This document shows, in pieces, positions 24,290-32,804 of a DNA stretch of 64,000 nt (the stretch's first letter is position 1; each line of letters starts with the position of its first letter). Below the pieces are notes generated by a model, which was given only the letters and a program-made list of their open reading frames with translations, was not told where the DNA came from and ran no database searches. The stretch comes from Ardenticatenaceae bacterium. GTDB lineage: Bacteria > Chloroflexota > Anaerolineae > Promineifilales > Promineifilaceae. The DNA lies in contig JACKBS010000004.1 of assembly GCA_020634435.1 (NCBI GenBank), forward strand, positions 372,001 through 436,000, given 5' to 3'. The position numbers were made by a program, and so were the translations under genes.

Positions 24290-25258
24290 TCAGGCCACGA
24301 TAATGACCACACTGCCTTTTTTCTGTCCCGTTTCAAAGTAGCGGTACGCTTCGGCCGTTTTCGCCAGGGGATAACTTCTATCAACGAGCGCTTTTAGTTG
24401 GCCGGCTTCCATCAGCTGTGTGAGGAAACGCAGGTCTTTGGCCTGTTCGCTGGCGGAGCGCAGACCGGCGAACGCTATTTTGGCTTTTTTGCGGCCCACG
24501 ATTGAAGTCCACAGCATGTTAAAAACGATGCCTGGCGAAAGTACGGTGGACAAATAGATGCCGTTTTCTTTGAGGAGGTGTTTGGAACGGCCGTAACTAC
24601 TTTTACCCGCCACATCAAAAACAATGTCATACGTCTCGCCGCTCTGGGTGAAGTCCTCTTGCTTGTAATCAATGACTTTGTCCGCGCCCAACGATTTCAC
24701 AAAATCCATTTTCTCGGTGCTGCAAACGCCGGTCACTTCGGCCCCGGCCTGTTTGGCCAGCTGAACCGCATAGCTGCCAACGCTGCCCGACGCGCCATTG
24801 ATCAGCACTTTTTGGCCGCGCTGAATTTGTCCCTCGTCTCTGAGAAACGGCAGGGCGGTGAGCACTGCATTGGTAGCGACCGCTTCTTCATAGGTGATGC
24901 TGGCTGGTTTGAGCGCCAACGCCCCATCTTCGGGCAAGCAGATGTACTCGGCGTGGGTGCCAAAATCGGCGGTAGCCCCAAAAACAAGGTCGCCTTTCTT
25001 GAACAGGGTGACATCTTTGCCCACAGCTTCAATTTCCCCGGCTAACGTGGACCCCAGCACGGGACGTTTGGGGCGTGTGAGACCGGTGTAAAAACGGCCG
25101 CTCATGGATGCGCCTTGACGAAAAGTGCTGTCAACGGCCGTTACCGTCGTTGCCTCGATGCGAATCAAAACTTCATTATCTTTCGGGGTTGGTTTTGCCA
25201 CTTCTTTGAGCTGCAAAACATCGGCTGAGCCATATTCGGTATAAACAATTGCTTTCAT
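24290..25258 (-). CDS. NAD(P)-dependent quinone-oxidoreductase-like dehydrogenase (MDR superfamily)
   Basis: A 322-residue zinc-independent medium-chain reductase. It starts MKAIVYTEYGSADVLQL and has the nucleotide-binding VLINGASGSVGSYAVQLAKQAGAEVTGV motif, then LGADKVIDYKQEDF and the C-terminal GSVVIIV strand. No zinc-ligand cysteines of the ADH type are seen. Enzymes of this group reduce quinones or activated alkenes with NADPH. A close paralogue lies at 51208-52179. An AAAAGG site precedes the start. Upstream lies an inverted repeat (25278-25336), downstream no linked gene. Confidence 0.9.
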   Translation of the reverse strand: MKAIVYTEYGSADVLQLKEVAKPTPKDNEVLIRIEATTVTAVDSTFRQGASMSGRFYTGLTRPKRPVLGSTLAGEIEAVGKDVTLFKKGDLVFGATADFGTHAEYICLPEDGALALKPASITYEEAVATNAVLTALPFLRDEGQIQRGQKVLINGASGSVGSYAVQLAKQAGAEVTGVCSTEKMDFVKSLGADKVIDYKQEDFTQSGETYDIVFDVAGKSSYGRSKHLLKENGIYLSTVLSPGIVFNMLWTSIVGRKKAKIAFAGLRSASEQAKDLRFLTQLMEAGQLKALVDRSYPLAKTAEAYRYFETGQKKGSVVIIVA

Positions 25259-25277
25259 GAGATTTTCCTTTTCTTTA

Positions 25278-25336
25278 AGACCCTAAGGGTTTGCTTTTTT
25301 CGGCGACAATTTAGTCGAGACTGACCCTTAGGGTCT
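25278..25336. repeat. 12-bp inverted repeat AGACCCTAAGGG / CCCTTAGGGTCT
   Basis: Perfect arms at 25278-25289 and 25325-25336, separated by 35 bp that include a TTTTTT run. It could be a mini-repeat, or a terminator of the upstream DUF4386 gene on the minus strand. Confidence 0.65.
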
Positions 25337-25353
25337 GGATAAATTCGAGTTTT

Positions 25354-26088
25354 TTAAGCAGTTTCCAGAGCGAGCGTTCGAGTTTGCCAGCGGTCCATGT
25401 TGACACCTTTCACCAGCAGCCAGATGGGGAAGGCAGTTTCGGCGATGGCGATGACGGCAGCAATCAGACCCGGGGTGGCGGTGTAGCTAGAGACCAACAG
25501 CAGGCCCGTGGCGTCGAACAGGTAGCCAATTCCGGCGGCGATGAACAGGAAGCCCAGCACCTTGGGGAAGTAGCCCGACTGCACAATCAGGTAGCCCAGA
25601 ATAAGCACGTGCGGAACCAGAAAGGCAATGCCAATCGTAAAGCCGATGCTGTGCGCGTCGAGGAACAGCGTCACCAGGGCGTTGATTTGGTCTGGGCTAA
25701 AGGCGGTGGCAACGCTGCCATCGTTCAGCAGTTGGAAAACAAAGTAGTAGTTGAGCAGATTAAGACCGTGAATAGTGGTCATGGCCAGGCGGGAAACGGC
25801 CGCTACCAACGACAGCGTCTTGCTCACCGGCTTTAGCAGCACGTACAGCACCACAGCAAGCACAATCTCGCTCAGCAAAATGATTAGTTCATTGCCCACT
25901 GTGCCCAGGCGGAAGGTGGCTTCGTTGGCGGCGATGTTAACGGCCGTTGTGGCGGCGTCGCCAGGCACAATAAACTGTTCGGGAATGACCATATGGGCAA
26001 AAATCGCAGCTACAGTGATGATCAGATACAACACACCAGCAAAACGGGCATAAGCGGACGGGGACATTTGACGTAGGTTGGTTTTCAT
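25354..26088 (-). CDS. DUF4386 family membrane protein
   Basis: A 244-residue protein with six to seven hydrophobic segments, starting MKTNLRQMSPSAYARFAGVLYLI. The opening YARFAGVLYLIITVAAIFAHMVIPEQFIVPGDAATTAVNI and the central LNDGS / DQINALVTLFLDAHSIGFTIG are typical of DUF4386, whose function is unknown. AAGGAG lies upstream. An interrupted paralogue lies 320 bp upstream on the same strand, with a small conserved gene between them; the three probably formed one operon before the IS insertion. Confidence 0.88.
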   Translation of the reverse strand: MKTNLRQMSPSAYARFAGVLYLIITVAAIFAHMVIPEQFIVPGDAATTAVNIAANEATFRLGTVGNELIILLSEIVLAVVLYVLLKPVSKTLSLVAAVSRLAMTTIHGLNLLNYYFVFQLLNDGSVATAFSPDQINALVTLFLDAHSIGFTIGIAFLVPHVLILGYLIVQSGYFPKVLGFLFIAAGIGYLFDATGLLLVSSYTATPGLIAAVIAIAETAFPIWLLVKGVNMDRWQTRTLALETA

Positions 26089-26145
26089 TTCAGTTTCTCC
26101 TTATGAATAAACAAAATGCTTAATAAAAATATTTTACGAAGCCGC

Positions 26146-26403
26146 TCATTGGCACATATCCGGCCCATCTTCCTGTGATGGAACCTGAACAATCGAGATG
26201 AGCGGCAAGCCTAAGTCGCGCACTTTTTTGAGCAAGCCGTGCAGGGCGGCCTGATCTTCTACAGGACCCGTCAAGAGAGTCTCGCTTTCCTCTGTGAGGG
26301 TGATGGTCAGGCCATCAAACCAGTCCGCCCATTGCAAACCCAGATGGCCTTCGAGCCTGATTTGGTAGCATGTGGGTTGGTCCAAGGGTGAATAGTTATC
26401 CAT
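26146..26403 (-). CDS. Small conserved hypothetical protein
   Basis: An 85-residue soluble protein containing YQIRLEGHLGLQWADWFDGL, then ITLTEESETLLTGPVEDQAALHGLLKKVRDLGLPLISI. This pattern (an H-L-x2-QWxDWFDGL strand-turn and a GPVxDQAALHGLLxKVRDLGLPLIS helix) recurs in small proteins near DUF4386 and similar genes in Chloroflexota and Actinobacteria in my experience, but I know no function. It lies 6 bp downstream of the disrupted DUF4386 gene, probably as part of its operon. Confidence 0.8.
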   Translation of the reverse strand: MDNYSPLDQPTCYQIRLEGHLGLQWADWFDGLTITLTEESETLLTGPVEDQAALHGLLKKVRDLGLPLISIVQVPSQEDGPDMCQ

Positions 26404-27030
26404 TGCGTTCTACACCACCGAATGTTGTTCCTTTACCTGCCACTTTTCAGCATCTACCCCTTTGATCAGCAGCCAAAGCGGAAACAAAATCTCTAAGAAG
26501 CCCACAACTCCGGTAATCTCAATGCCAAGTTGCGGTAATAACATCCCCATGAAGAAATCGGCCACATAACTGAGAGCAACGATCAGCAGCGCATATCCTA
26601 AAAGTTTGGGGACAAGCTCTGATTTGATAATGAGCCACCCCATAGGTATGAGCCACAATCCCCAGAATATCTCAGCAATAAAGATGCCCGTTTCATGCAA
26701 GGAATGGAAAAACAAAACCCAATTCCCGATCTGCTCTGGCGAAACAACGGTTGAAGTAATATTCCCGTTAACCAAATAAAGAATGGCGAAATTATTGAGT
26801 TCGTTCAGCATGGTAATAGGTATGCTGACCAGCATGAAAACGACCATATAAATGGCAAGTGTTTTGTTTGCTGGGCTTAAGAGCCTATAAAGAAGCAAAG
26901 GAATGAAAATGTGGCCTATTTGCACCACGAGAGCAGCCATTATGCTTAAGCGGAAAATGGTTTCTCCGGCAATGATATTATTGACTGTCGCCATCCCATC
27001 TTGTGGTACTATGACGAACTCCGGGACATA

Positions 27031-27040
27031 CAGGAAACCC
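27031..27040. repeat. 10-bp target-site duplication, left copy
   Basis: CAGGAAACCC, identical to 28323-28332. Confidence 0.95.
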
Positions 27041-28322
27041 CAGGGCTTTTCCAAAGTCAGGAAGACAAAGCAAGCTGAGCCAAGCGAGCGTTCAATTGAG
27101 CATTAAAATGCCGTAAGGCATAAGCCAAATTGGCAAAACCCAGCTTTTGCGCCAAGCCGACAATAAAATTGTTTAAAACTGCAACCGCCTCAGCTTGTGT
27201 AGCACTCTTCATTTTCGTGGCATCTTCATGCAAAGTCACATCACGTCGATAATGTAACCCATTTTCTATGCACCAATGAGCACGGGCCAGAGCAAGCAAC
27301 TGCTGCGCCACAGTTGGCTCAGGCCCCAAACTAGATATCCCATAAGCTGTTTCTAGAGACGTAAGGCCAGTTGCTATGTGCGTCACTTTTCTCTCCAACC
27401 TGAACACCAACTTGGCATTGGGCCAATTCAAGAACTCTGTTTCGTCGTAGATAACTCGTATCCGTCTTTGCTCAATGCGGCCATGTCCTTTGTCAAGCGA
27501 GGTGGCTTCATGGTACTCAAGCGCGGGAATGTGCCATCCTTTGGCTTTGCGCGGTGGTTGAAAAAACTGCTGCACATCCGCTAAAAGGGTCGGCTGATTA
27601 TCTTTGACAAACCAGAGGTAGTCACCCCCTTGTGCCGTGACTTGCACAGACAATTTTCGTTGAGTGAACATCGCATCCCCAGAGACAACTTTTCCTTTTA
27701 GATTGAGTTTTGCCAATAAGCGCGGTGCCGCTGTTATTTCATTCTCTTTGGATGCGACTTCAAGTTGGTCTTGGACGACGCCTCCCTCTGGCAGATAGGC
27801 TGAGAGCAAATGGACCCCTGTTTTTTCTCCTTTGACAATGGTCCCGCGCATCGTTTTCCCATCCAGCACCATTTGCTCACTGGCATCGCCGCCATACCTA
27901 TCATGCAGATAGTGCCCCACCACCTTTTGCAATTCTTGGGCGATGATGGTTTCAGAGAGTGTCCGTCTGATGGTGTTGAGTGAGGGCACCTGGGCGTGTT
28001 TGAGGTTAAACAAGGTCACAAATTGCTCTTTTCTTAGCTTCAGCCAATCGGCTATGCTTGATGGCTTGGTTTCTCCCGCTAACTTTGCCAGGAGTATCAT
28101 GGCTAGCAGACAGGGTAGTTTGTATCGGATACCTTGTGCCTTTCGCTGGTCGTTCACAGCTTCAAACTGTGTCATGAGTTCCTGGATGTCAAATGATGGA
28201 TATGTACTATCTAGTCCGGCTAATGTAATATTGTGCATGAGAATCTCTTTTGTGTTGTGGTTTGTTTGGTCACTACCACTTTAACAATTTGAGATTCTTT
28301 TTTCGACTTTGGAAAAACCCTG
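27041..28322 (-). mobile_element. ISAs1-family insertion sequence, complete (1282 bp)
   Basis: Terminal inverted repeats CAGGGCTTTTCCAAAGTC (27041-27058) and GACTTTGGAAAAACCCTG (28305-28322) match at 17 of 18 positions. Both ends are flanked by CAGGAAACCC, a 10-bp duplication as expected for the family (8-10 bp). One transposase gene nearly fills it. It contains no ACGGCCGT octamer, unlike the surrounding DNA, which fits recent acquisition. Confidence 0.95.
27057..28238 (-). CDS. ISAs1-family DDE transposase
   Basis: A 393-residue transposase. Family features are visible: an N-terminal domain (YKLPCLLAMILLAKLAGETKPSSIADW), VLDGKTMRGT with the first Asp, SGDAMFTQ with the second Asp, HGRIEQRRI, and HWCIENGLHYRRDVTLHEDATK with the catalytic Glu region. 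Length and motif order match intact members, and no frameshift is seen. The stop codon (TGA) lies inside the inverted repeat. It is likely functional. Confidence 0.95.
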   Translation of the reverse strand: MHNITLAGLDSTYPSFDIQELMTQFEAVNDQRKAQGIRYKLPCLLAMILLAKLAGETKPSSIADWLKLRKEQFVTLFNLKHAQVPSLNTIRRTLSETIIAQELQKVVGHYLHDRYGGDASEQMVLDGKTMRGTIVKGEKTGVHLLSAYLPEGGVVQDQLEVASKENEITAAPRLLAKLNLKGKVVSGDAMFTQRKLSVQVTAQGGDYLWFVKDNQPTLLADVQQFFQPPRKAKGWHIPALEYHEATSLDKGHGRIEQRRIRVIYDETEFLNWPNAKLVFRLERKVTHIATGLTSLETAYGISSLGPEPTVAQQLLALARAHWCIENGLHYRRDVTLHEDATKMKSATQAEAVAVLNNFIVGLAQKLGFANLAYALRHFNAQLNARLAQLALSS

Positions 28323-28332
28323 CAGGAAACCC
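28323..28332. repeat. 10-bp target-site duplication, right copy
   Basis: CAGGAAACCC, identical to 27031-27040. Confidence 0.95.
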
Positions 28333-28551
28333 AAGATACTGAGTGGAACCATAAGGATGTATAGTAGACCTGTTAATCGTGCAGTTTTGTTTATTGCAGT
28401 CATTTCTTGCTCCATGATGAATTTTCTGAGCCATTGGACTAACCGATAGCCATCTAAGTTGTTACCAATATATCAATCAGGCAGGATTAGCCGGATCACT
28501 CCAAAGAGCTATTCTGGGGATTATTTGGTTGTGTGTAAAAGAGGGGAATCT

Positions 28552-31197
28552 TTATTGATGAGACAGGATATCTAGCAGTCTTGCTTTGGTCACAGCTTGT
28601 GTACGATTGCTAACATCAAGTTTGCTATAAATGTTACGGGCATGGATTTTGACAGTGTGCAGCGAAAGATAAAGCTTGTCCGCAATTTCCTGATTGGTTA
28701 GCCCTTCGGCAATAAGTCTTAGTACTTCCAATTCGCGGTGGCTTAACGGTTCTACTAGTTTAGATTGCGGAGAGGCATTTGTAGTTTTCGGTATAGCAAT
28801 GGGGAAGGCGTTAAGCAACTGGTGAATGTAATCGGAATGGATTTGGTGATCCAGCGCTTTGTAGAGTAGGCGGGCCATCGGTGGGCCTTCATCGACAAAC
28901 AGACGCAGCAAGCCGCCAGGTGCCGCCAGCGTCAGCGCCTCTCCGATTGTCTGCAAGGCCAGCTCACTATTCCCCGCAGCTTGATGGGCCAAGGCTTGCA
29001 GCAGCAACGCCTGAAGCCGCAGGTCGGCCCAATGGTTGGCTTCTGCTTGCTGCCGCACCGGTTCCAGCAGCTTGAGCGCGGCGACGGGTTCCCCAAGCGC
29101 TAGCTGCACCCGCGCCCGGCTGAGGGGCAGGTCGTGCGCTTCGGCTAGCTGGGCAGCGGCAGCGAGGTTGCCTTGTTGCAGATGGATCTGAATGCGAACG
29201 GCCGTTATCCCCCCCAGCTGATGCTCAAAATGTTTCTGCTGCACGAACTGTTCCGCTTCGGCCAGCGTTGCTAGGGCAGCGGCCACATCCCCCTGCGCCA
29301 GATGCACCCGCGCCAGCAGGATGCCACAGGTGGCAGGCGTGTCCACATTTTCCAACTGCCGCGCCAGGGCCAGCCCCTGCCGCCCATACCGCTCTGCTGC
29401 TTCCAGATCGTTCCACTGGTAATGAACGCGGGCCAGCCCCACACACGCTTCGCACGCCGCTGGCCACGGCGGGTCGCCCACCAGCTGCAAGATACGCTGG
29501 AAGGATTCTGCGGCCTGATGCGCCTGGTTTTCCGTTTCCTGAATTTGCCCCACACAGGTCGTGGCCGCTATTTCATTCATGATATTGCCGGATTTCTGGC
29601 TTTGGGCGATGGTTTCGGCATATGCCTCGATGGCTGCCGCCCGTTTGCCCTGCACCTGGTAGGCATAGCCCAGCGTCCAGGTGGTGGTGGCGCGCATCGG
29701 CGCGTTGTCTGGATGCAGCAGCGCCAGCGCGCGCTGGGATTGGGTGACAATCGTTTCTACCTGATTTTTTACAATGCCCAGCATGGCCCGGTTGGCGGCA
29801 ATTTGGCCGAGCAGATCGGCCGTTTTCTCATCATCGGCTGTGTCTGGCAGCGCCATTTCGGCCGCTTGCAAGATTTCTTCGATGTTGTCATGCAGGCGAC
29901 CGGTGAGGGTGAGCACGGAAGCATACGTTACCCACAATGTCGGCCTGGCTTGGAATTCGGTCTCCGGCAGCGACTCCAGCCAGTGCCGCACCGGGATCGC
30001 CTCGCCGCGATAATAAAGGGGCAAGCCTTCCCCTTCAATCAGGCGTATCGCGCGGTCCACGTCGTTGGCCAGAGTCGCGTGTTGGAAGGCCTCAAGCGCA
30101 CGGCCGTTGGCTTCAAACCATTTGCTGGCCCGGACGTGCAGGGCGGCGATGTCGCTCTCGCTGCTTTTTTGCTGCAAGCGCTGTCGCAGCAGCTCGGCAA
30201 AGAGGTGGTGGTAGCGGTACCAGCGCCGTTCGTTGTCTAGCGGCACGAGGAAAAGATTGGCGCGTTCCAGCATGTGCAGCGTGGCCTGGCCATTGGTGCT
30301 GCCCGTGAGCGCATCACACAATGGGCCGGTGAGCTGGGAGAGTACGGCCGTTTCCTGCAAAAATTTCTGTACCTGTTCCGGCTGCTGCTGGAGCACCTCT
30401 TCTACCAAATAATCCAGCACAAACCGGTGGCTCCCGGTAAAGGAGCGGATGAATTCGGCAATATCAGCCTGATGGCCAGACATAGCAATCGGCGATTGCA
30501 TAGCAATTGCGGCCAATTGCAGCCCGGCAATCCAGCCTTCGGTGCGTGTTTCCAGGGCAGTGATGTCGGCCACGGAGAGGTTGAAGCCCATGATCTGGTT
30601 GAGGAAAACGGCCGTTTCCTCGACCGTAAAACGCAAATCGGTCGCCCGCAGCTCAACCAGCTGGCCGCGCGCACGCAACCGCGCCAGTGGCAGGTTGGGG
30701 TCCTCGCGCGTGGTGATGATTAGATGCAGCTGCGGCGGCAGATGGTCCAGTAAAAAGCCAAGCAGTTCATCAACCGGGCGCGCATCCACTTCGTGATAAT
30801 CGTCCAGCACCAGCGTGATGCCCTCTGGCAACGTGGCCGTGTCGTTTAGCAGCGGCGTTAAAATGGTGGGGGTGGGCGGCGGCTGGGGCGATTGCAAAGC
30901 TGCCAGTGCCGTCTGTCCAACCGCTGGCGCGATGGTTTGCAGGGCGGCGATGAGGTATGTCAAAAAGCGGGTTGGGTCGCTGTCGCCTTCATCAAGAGAA
31001 AGCCAGGCAAACGGCCGTTCCCCTTGGGCAATCCAGCTGCTGATCAACGTTGTTTTGCCAAAGCCCGCCGGGGCAGAAACCAGGGTGAGTTTGCGGGGAA
31101 AGCCTGCATTCAAACGTTCGATGAGGCGATGACGCGGCACCAGTTGGGGCCGGGGCGGTGGAACAAAAATCTTGGTGGTTAGAATCGAAGCTGCCAT
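28552..31197 (-). CDS. MalT-like large ATP-binding LuxR regulator (LAL/STAND)
   Basis: An 881-residue signal-transducing ATPase. The N-terminal LVPRHRLIERLNAGFPRKLTLVSAPAGFGKTTL holds the Walker A motif (about residue 45), and Walker B is LVLDDYHEV (about residue 130). A winged-helix/sensor region follows, then helical TPR-like repeats (about 430-780), and a C-terminal LuxR helix-turn-helix (LSHRELEVLRLIAEGLTNQEIADKLYLSLHTVKIHARNIYSKL). Such proteins activate transcription when a small ligand triggers oligomerisation; the ligand here is unknown. No sigma or sugar genes are directly adjacent, only gluconokinase 55 bp upstream on the same strand. Confidence 0.95.
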   Translation of the reverse strand: MAASILTTKIFVPPPRPQLVPRHRLIERLNAGFPRKLTLVSAPAGFGKTTLISSWIAQGERPFAWLSLDEGDSDPTRFLTYLIAALQTIAPAVGQTALAALQSPQPPPTPTILTPLLNDTATLPEGITLVLDDYHEVDARPVDELLGFLLDHLPPQLHLIITTREDPNLPLARLRARGQLVELRATDLRFTVEETAVFLNQIMGFNLSVADITALETRTEGWIAGLQLAAIAMQSPIAMSGHQADIAEFIRSFTGSHRFVLDYLVEEVLQQQPEQVQKFLQETAVLSQLTGPLCDALTGSTNGQATLHMLERANLFLVPLDNERRWYRYHHLFAELLRQRLQQKSSESDIAALHVRASKWFEANGRALEAFQHATLANDVDRAIRLIEGEGLPLYYRGEAIPVRHWLESLPETEFQARPTLWVTYASVLTLTGRLHDNIEEILQAAEMALPDTADDEKTADLLGQIAANRAMLGIVKNQVETIVTQSQRALALLHPDNAPMRATTTWTLGYAYQVQGKRAAAIEAYAETIAQSQKSGNIMNEIAATTCVGQIQETENQAHQAAESFQRILQLVGDPPWPAACEACVGLARVHYQWNDLEAAERYGRQGLALARQLENVDTPATCGILLARVHLAQGDVAAALATLAEAEQFVQQKHFEHQLGGITAVRIQIHLQQGNLAAAAQLAEAHDLPLSRARVQLALGEPVAALKLLEPVRQQAEANHWADLRLQALLLQALAHQAAGNSELALQTIGEALTLAAPGGLLRLFVDEGPPMARLLYKALDHQIHSDYIHQLLNAFPIAIPKTTNASPQSKLVEPLSHRELEVLRLIAEGLTNQEIADKLYLSLHTVKIHARNIYSKLDVSNRTQAVTKARLLDILSHQ

Positions 31198-31252
31198 TAG
31201 GCGGCAAGTTTACCACAGGCCTGCCGCCCATCCTTGCAAATAGCTGAGCAGA

Positions 31253-31750
31253 CTAAAGCTGCCCAGCCATTTGCAAAACTTGATCCACGATGACCGCCAC
31301 ATCTTGCTCGATGGGGATGAGGATAGCTTCATCGGCAGTGGGTGGTTCCAGGGCGGTGAACTGGCTGCGCAGCATGTCTGCCTTCATGTAATGGTTGGTG
31401 CGCTGGCTCATGCGTTGCCAGATCAGATCAAAGCTGCCAGCCAGGTAAACAAACTGCACCTGTGGGCTGACGCGCAGCTGGTCCCGGTATTTTTGCTTAA
31501 GGGCGGAACAGGCGAGAACGGCCGTTTCCCCCCTCTCCTCATGATTTTTTAGCAGTTCGGCTAAACGGGCTAGCCACGGGGCGCGATCCGCATCGTTTAG
31601 CGGGGTACCGCTGGCCATCTTGGCCACGTTTGCTGGGGGATGAAAATCATCGCCGTCGTAAAATGGGCAGCCCAGACGCGCTGCCAGGGCTTGCCCCACC
31701 GTTGTTTTGCCGCTGCCCGAAACACCCATCACCACAAATAGCTGTGCCAT
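31253..31750 (-). CDS. gntK: Gluconokinase
   Basis: A 165-residue kinase that phosphorylates gluconate to 6-phosphogluconate for the pentose phosphate or Entner-Doudoroff route. The P-loop MGVSGSGKTTVGQALAARLG, DGDDFHPPANVAKMASGTPLND and ACSALKQKYRDQLR blocks are diagnostic of the GntK/IdnK family, and the length is normal. Start at 31750, with GGAGAAG upstream, is preferred to 31762. It precedes the MalT-like regulator by 55 bp on the same strand and may share a transcript with it. Confidence 0.95.
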   Translation of the reverse strand: MAQLFVVMGVSGSGKTTVGQALAARLGCPFYDGDDFHPPANVAKMASGTPLNDADRAPWLARLAELLKNHEERGETAVLACSALKQKYRDQLRVSPQVQFVYLAGSFDLIWQRMSQRTNHYMKADMLRSQFTALEPPTADEAILIPIEQDVAVIVDQVLQMAGQL

Positions 31751-31878
31751 CTTCTTCTCCATTTTTCTCGCTTTGCCTGGCTACAAGATACCTTTGTCTG
31801 CCCAATTTTGCCACCCAATTTGGGCCAAAGCCCGGGTGGCGGTCGCTGCTGCCGCTGCCTGAGGTATACTTGCCGACT

Positions 31879-32397
31879 ATGGCAACACAAAACTCACAAT
31901 GGCCTGTTGAAATTGTGCGCAGCGCCAAACGCAAAAAGACCGTCAGCGCCGAGCTGAAAAATGGGGTCCTGATTGTGCGGGCACCCGCCCGCATGAGCGA
32001 CCGGCAGCTGGCGCCCATCATTGAGAAGTTGCAGCAGCGGCTGCAAAAAAAAGCGACCCGCTCACCGCAATCCGACGCCGACTTGGAGGCAATGGCCCAG
32101 CAGTTGAACCAGGCTTACTTTGCCAACCGGCTGAGGTGGCAATCCATTCGCTACGTGACCAACCAGAACAGCCGTTTTGGCAGCTGCACACCTATGTTGG
32201 GCACCATTCGCATCAGTCACAGGCTGGCCAGCATGCCGGAATGGGTGCTCAAATACGTTGTTGTTCATGAGCTGGCGCATTTGGAAGAGGCCAATCATGG
32301 CCCCAACTTTTGGGCGCTAGTTAATCAATATCCGCTAACTGAACGCGCTCGTGGGTATTTGATGGCTATTGACCTTGAAGAGGATGATTTTGCTTAA
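31879..32397 (+). CDS. YgjP-like (M48/WLM-type) zinc metallopeptidase
   Basis: Start at 31879 (MATQNSQWPVEIVRSAKRKKTVSAEL), 172 residues; a longer in-frame upstream extension overlaps the gluconokinase gene and is rejected. The DUF45/YgjP signature is present: TNQNSRFGSCTPMLGTIRISHRLASMPEWVLKYVVVHELAHLEEANHGPNFW, with zinc-binding HELAH and the third His in NHGPNFW. This family is a predicted intracellular metalloprotease of unknown substrate. It reads divergently from gluconokinase, with the promoter region between 31751 and 31878. Confidence 0.9.
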   Translation: MATQNSQWPVEIVRSAKRKKTVSAELKNGVLIVRAPARMSDRQLAPIIEKLQQRLQKKATRSPQSDADLEAMAQQLNQAYFANRLRWQSIRYVTNQNSRFGSCTPMLGTIRISHRLASMPEWVLKYVVVHELAHLEEANHGPNFWALVNQYPLTERARGYLMAIDLEEDDFA

Positions 32398-32439
32398 TGG
32401 AGTTGTTGCACGATAAGCTTTGTTTATGGTATGCTCCAC

Positions 32440-32624
32440 TTATCTTGATTAAGCGAAAGAAGGCAGGCAAAAACTCCTCCCCCAAACTGGCACGAGAGAA
32501 ACGCGACTGGAACAGCTTAATCAGGGCAGGGTACTTCCAAAACCCTCGCTTGCTTTCTGGTTTTACCCGATAAGCCATCTGTTTTGTTACGGATTTCGAT
32601 CCTGACAAACAGATGGCTTTTTTT
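32440..32624 (+). ncRNA. Candidate small RNA or structured 3' region ending in a strong terminator
   Basis: The 407-bp gap 32398-32804 contains no credible gene. TTGCAC (N18) TATGCT near 32407-32436 resembles a promoter. A stem TGATTAAGC/GCTTAATCA about 60 nt apart follows. The segment ends at 32572-32624 in a perfect 13-bp terminator hairpin with a T7 run. It may be an independent RNA of about 185 nt or the 3' untranslated region of the metallopeptidase gene. It matches no RNA family I can recognise (not tRNA, tmRNA, SRP RNA or a common riboswitch). Confidence 0.35.
32572..32624 (+). terminator. Strong rho-independent terminator
   Basis: AAGCCATCTGTTT (32572-32584) pairs perfectly with AAACAGATGGCTT (32607-32619), followed by TTTTT. 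Confidence 0.9.
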
Positions 32625-32804
32625 ATGTCTGTCGGGTGTTTTTAGTTTTCCGATAGTTTAAGACAGGATTTAAGGTTTCTATCCACAATAAAAGGCCGTA
32701 CTTGTGACATAAAAGAAGCAGGGTAGCGGGAATGAGAAACGGCCGTTACGGCCGTAGAAGTAGGAAGAAGTTCGCCAAACATAAAACCACAAAAGTAGGC
32801 AATT

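Larger units (their letters stand above)
26410..28403 (-). pseudogene. DUF4386 gene disrupted by an ISAs1-type element
   Basis: The C-terminal part (26410-27040) and the N-terminal part (28323-28403, starting MTAINKTARLTGLLYILMVP) are on either side of the insertion. Removing the element and one copy of the 10-bp duplication joins SILGF to LYVPEFVIVPQDG in frame, restoring a normal-length DUF4386 protein. The break therefore looks recent, as no other damage is visible. The ATG at 28403 has GGAG 5-6 bp upstream; an ATG at 28415 is an alternative. A downstream open frame beginning in the insertion sequence (27054) could give a truncated product. Confidence 0.9.

Noticed and set aside
26410..27054. 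Open frame of 214 residues as a separate gene
   Set aside because: It is the 3' part of the DUF4386 gene cut by the insertion sequence. Its first codons come from the inverted repeat of the element.
29302..30240. 312-residue open frame on the plus strand
   Set aside because: It lies wholly inside the MalT-like gene on the other strand and its composition is typical of a shadow frame with no recognisable motif.
32572..32624. tRNA or riboswitch aptamer
   Set aside because: There is no cloverleaf or CCA end and no riboswitch consensus that I can recognise; it is a plain terminator hairpin.
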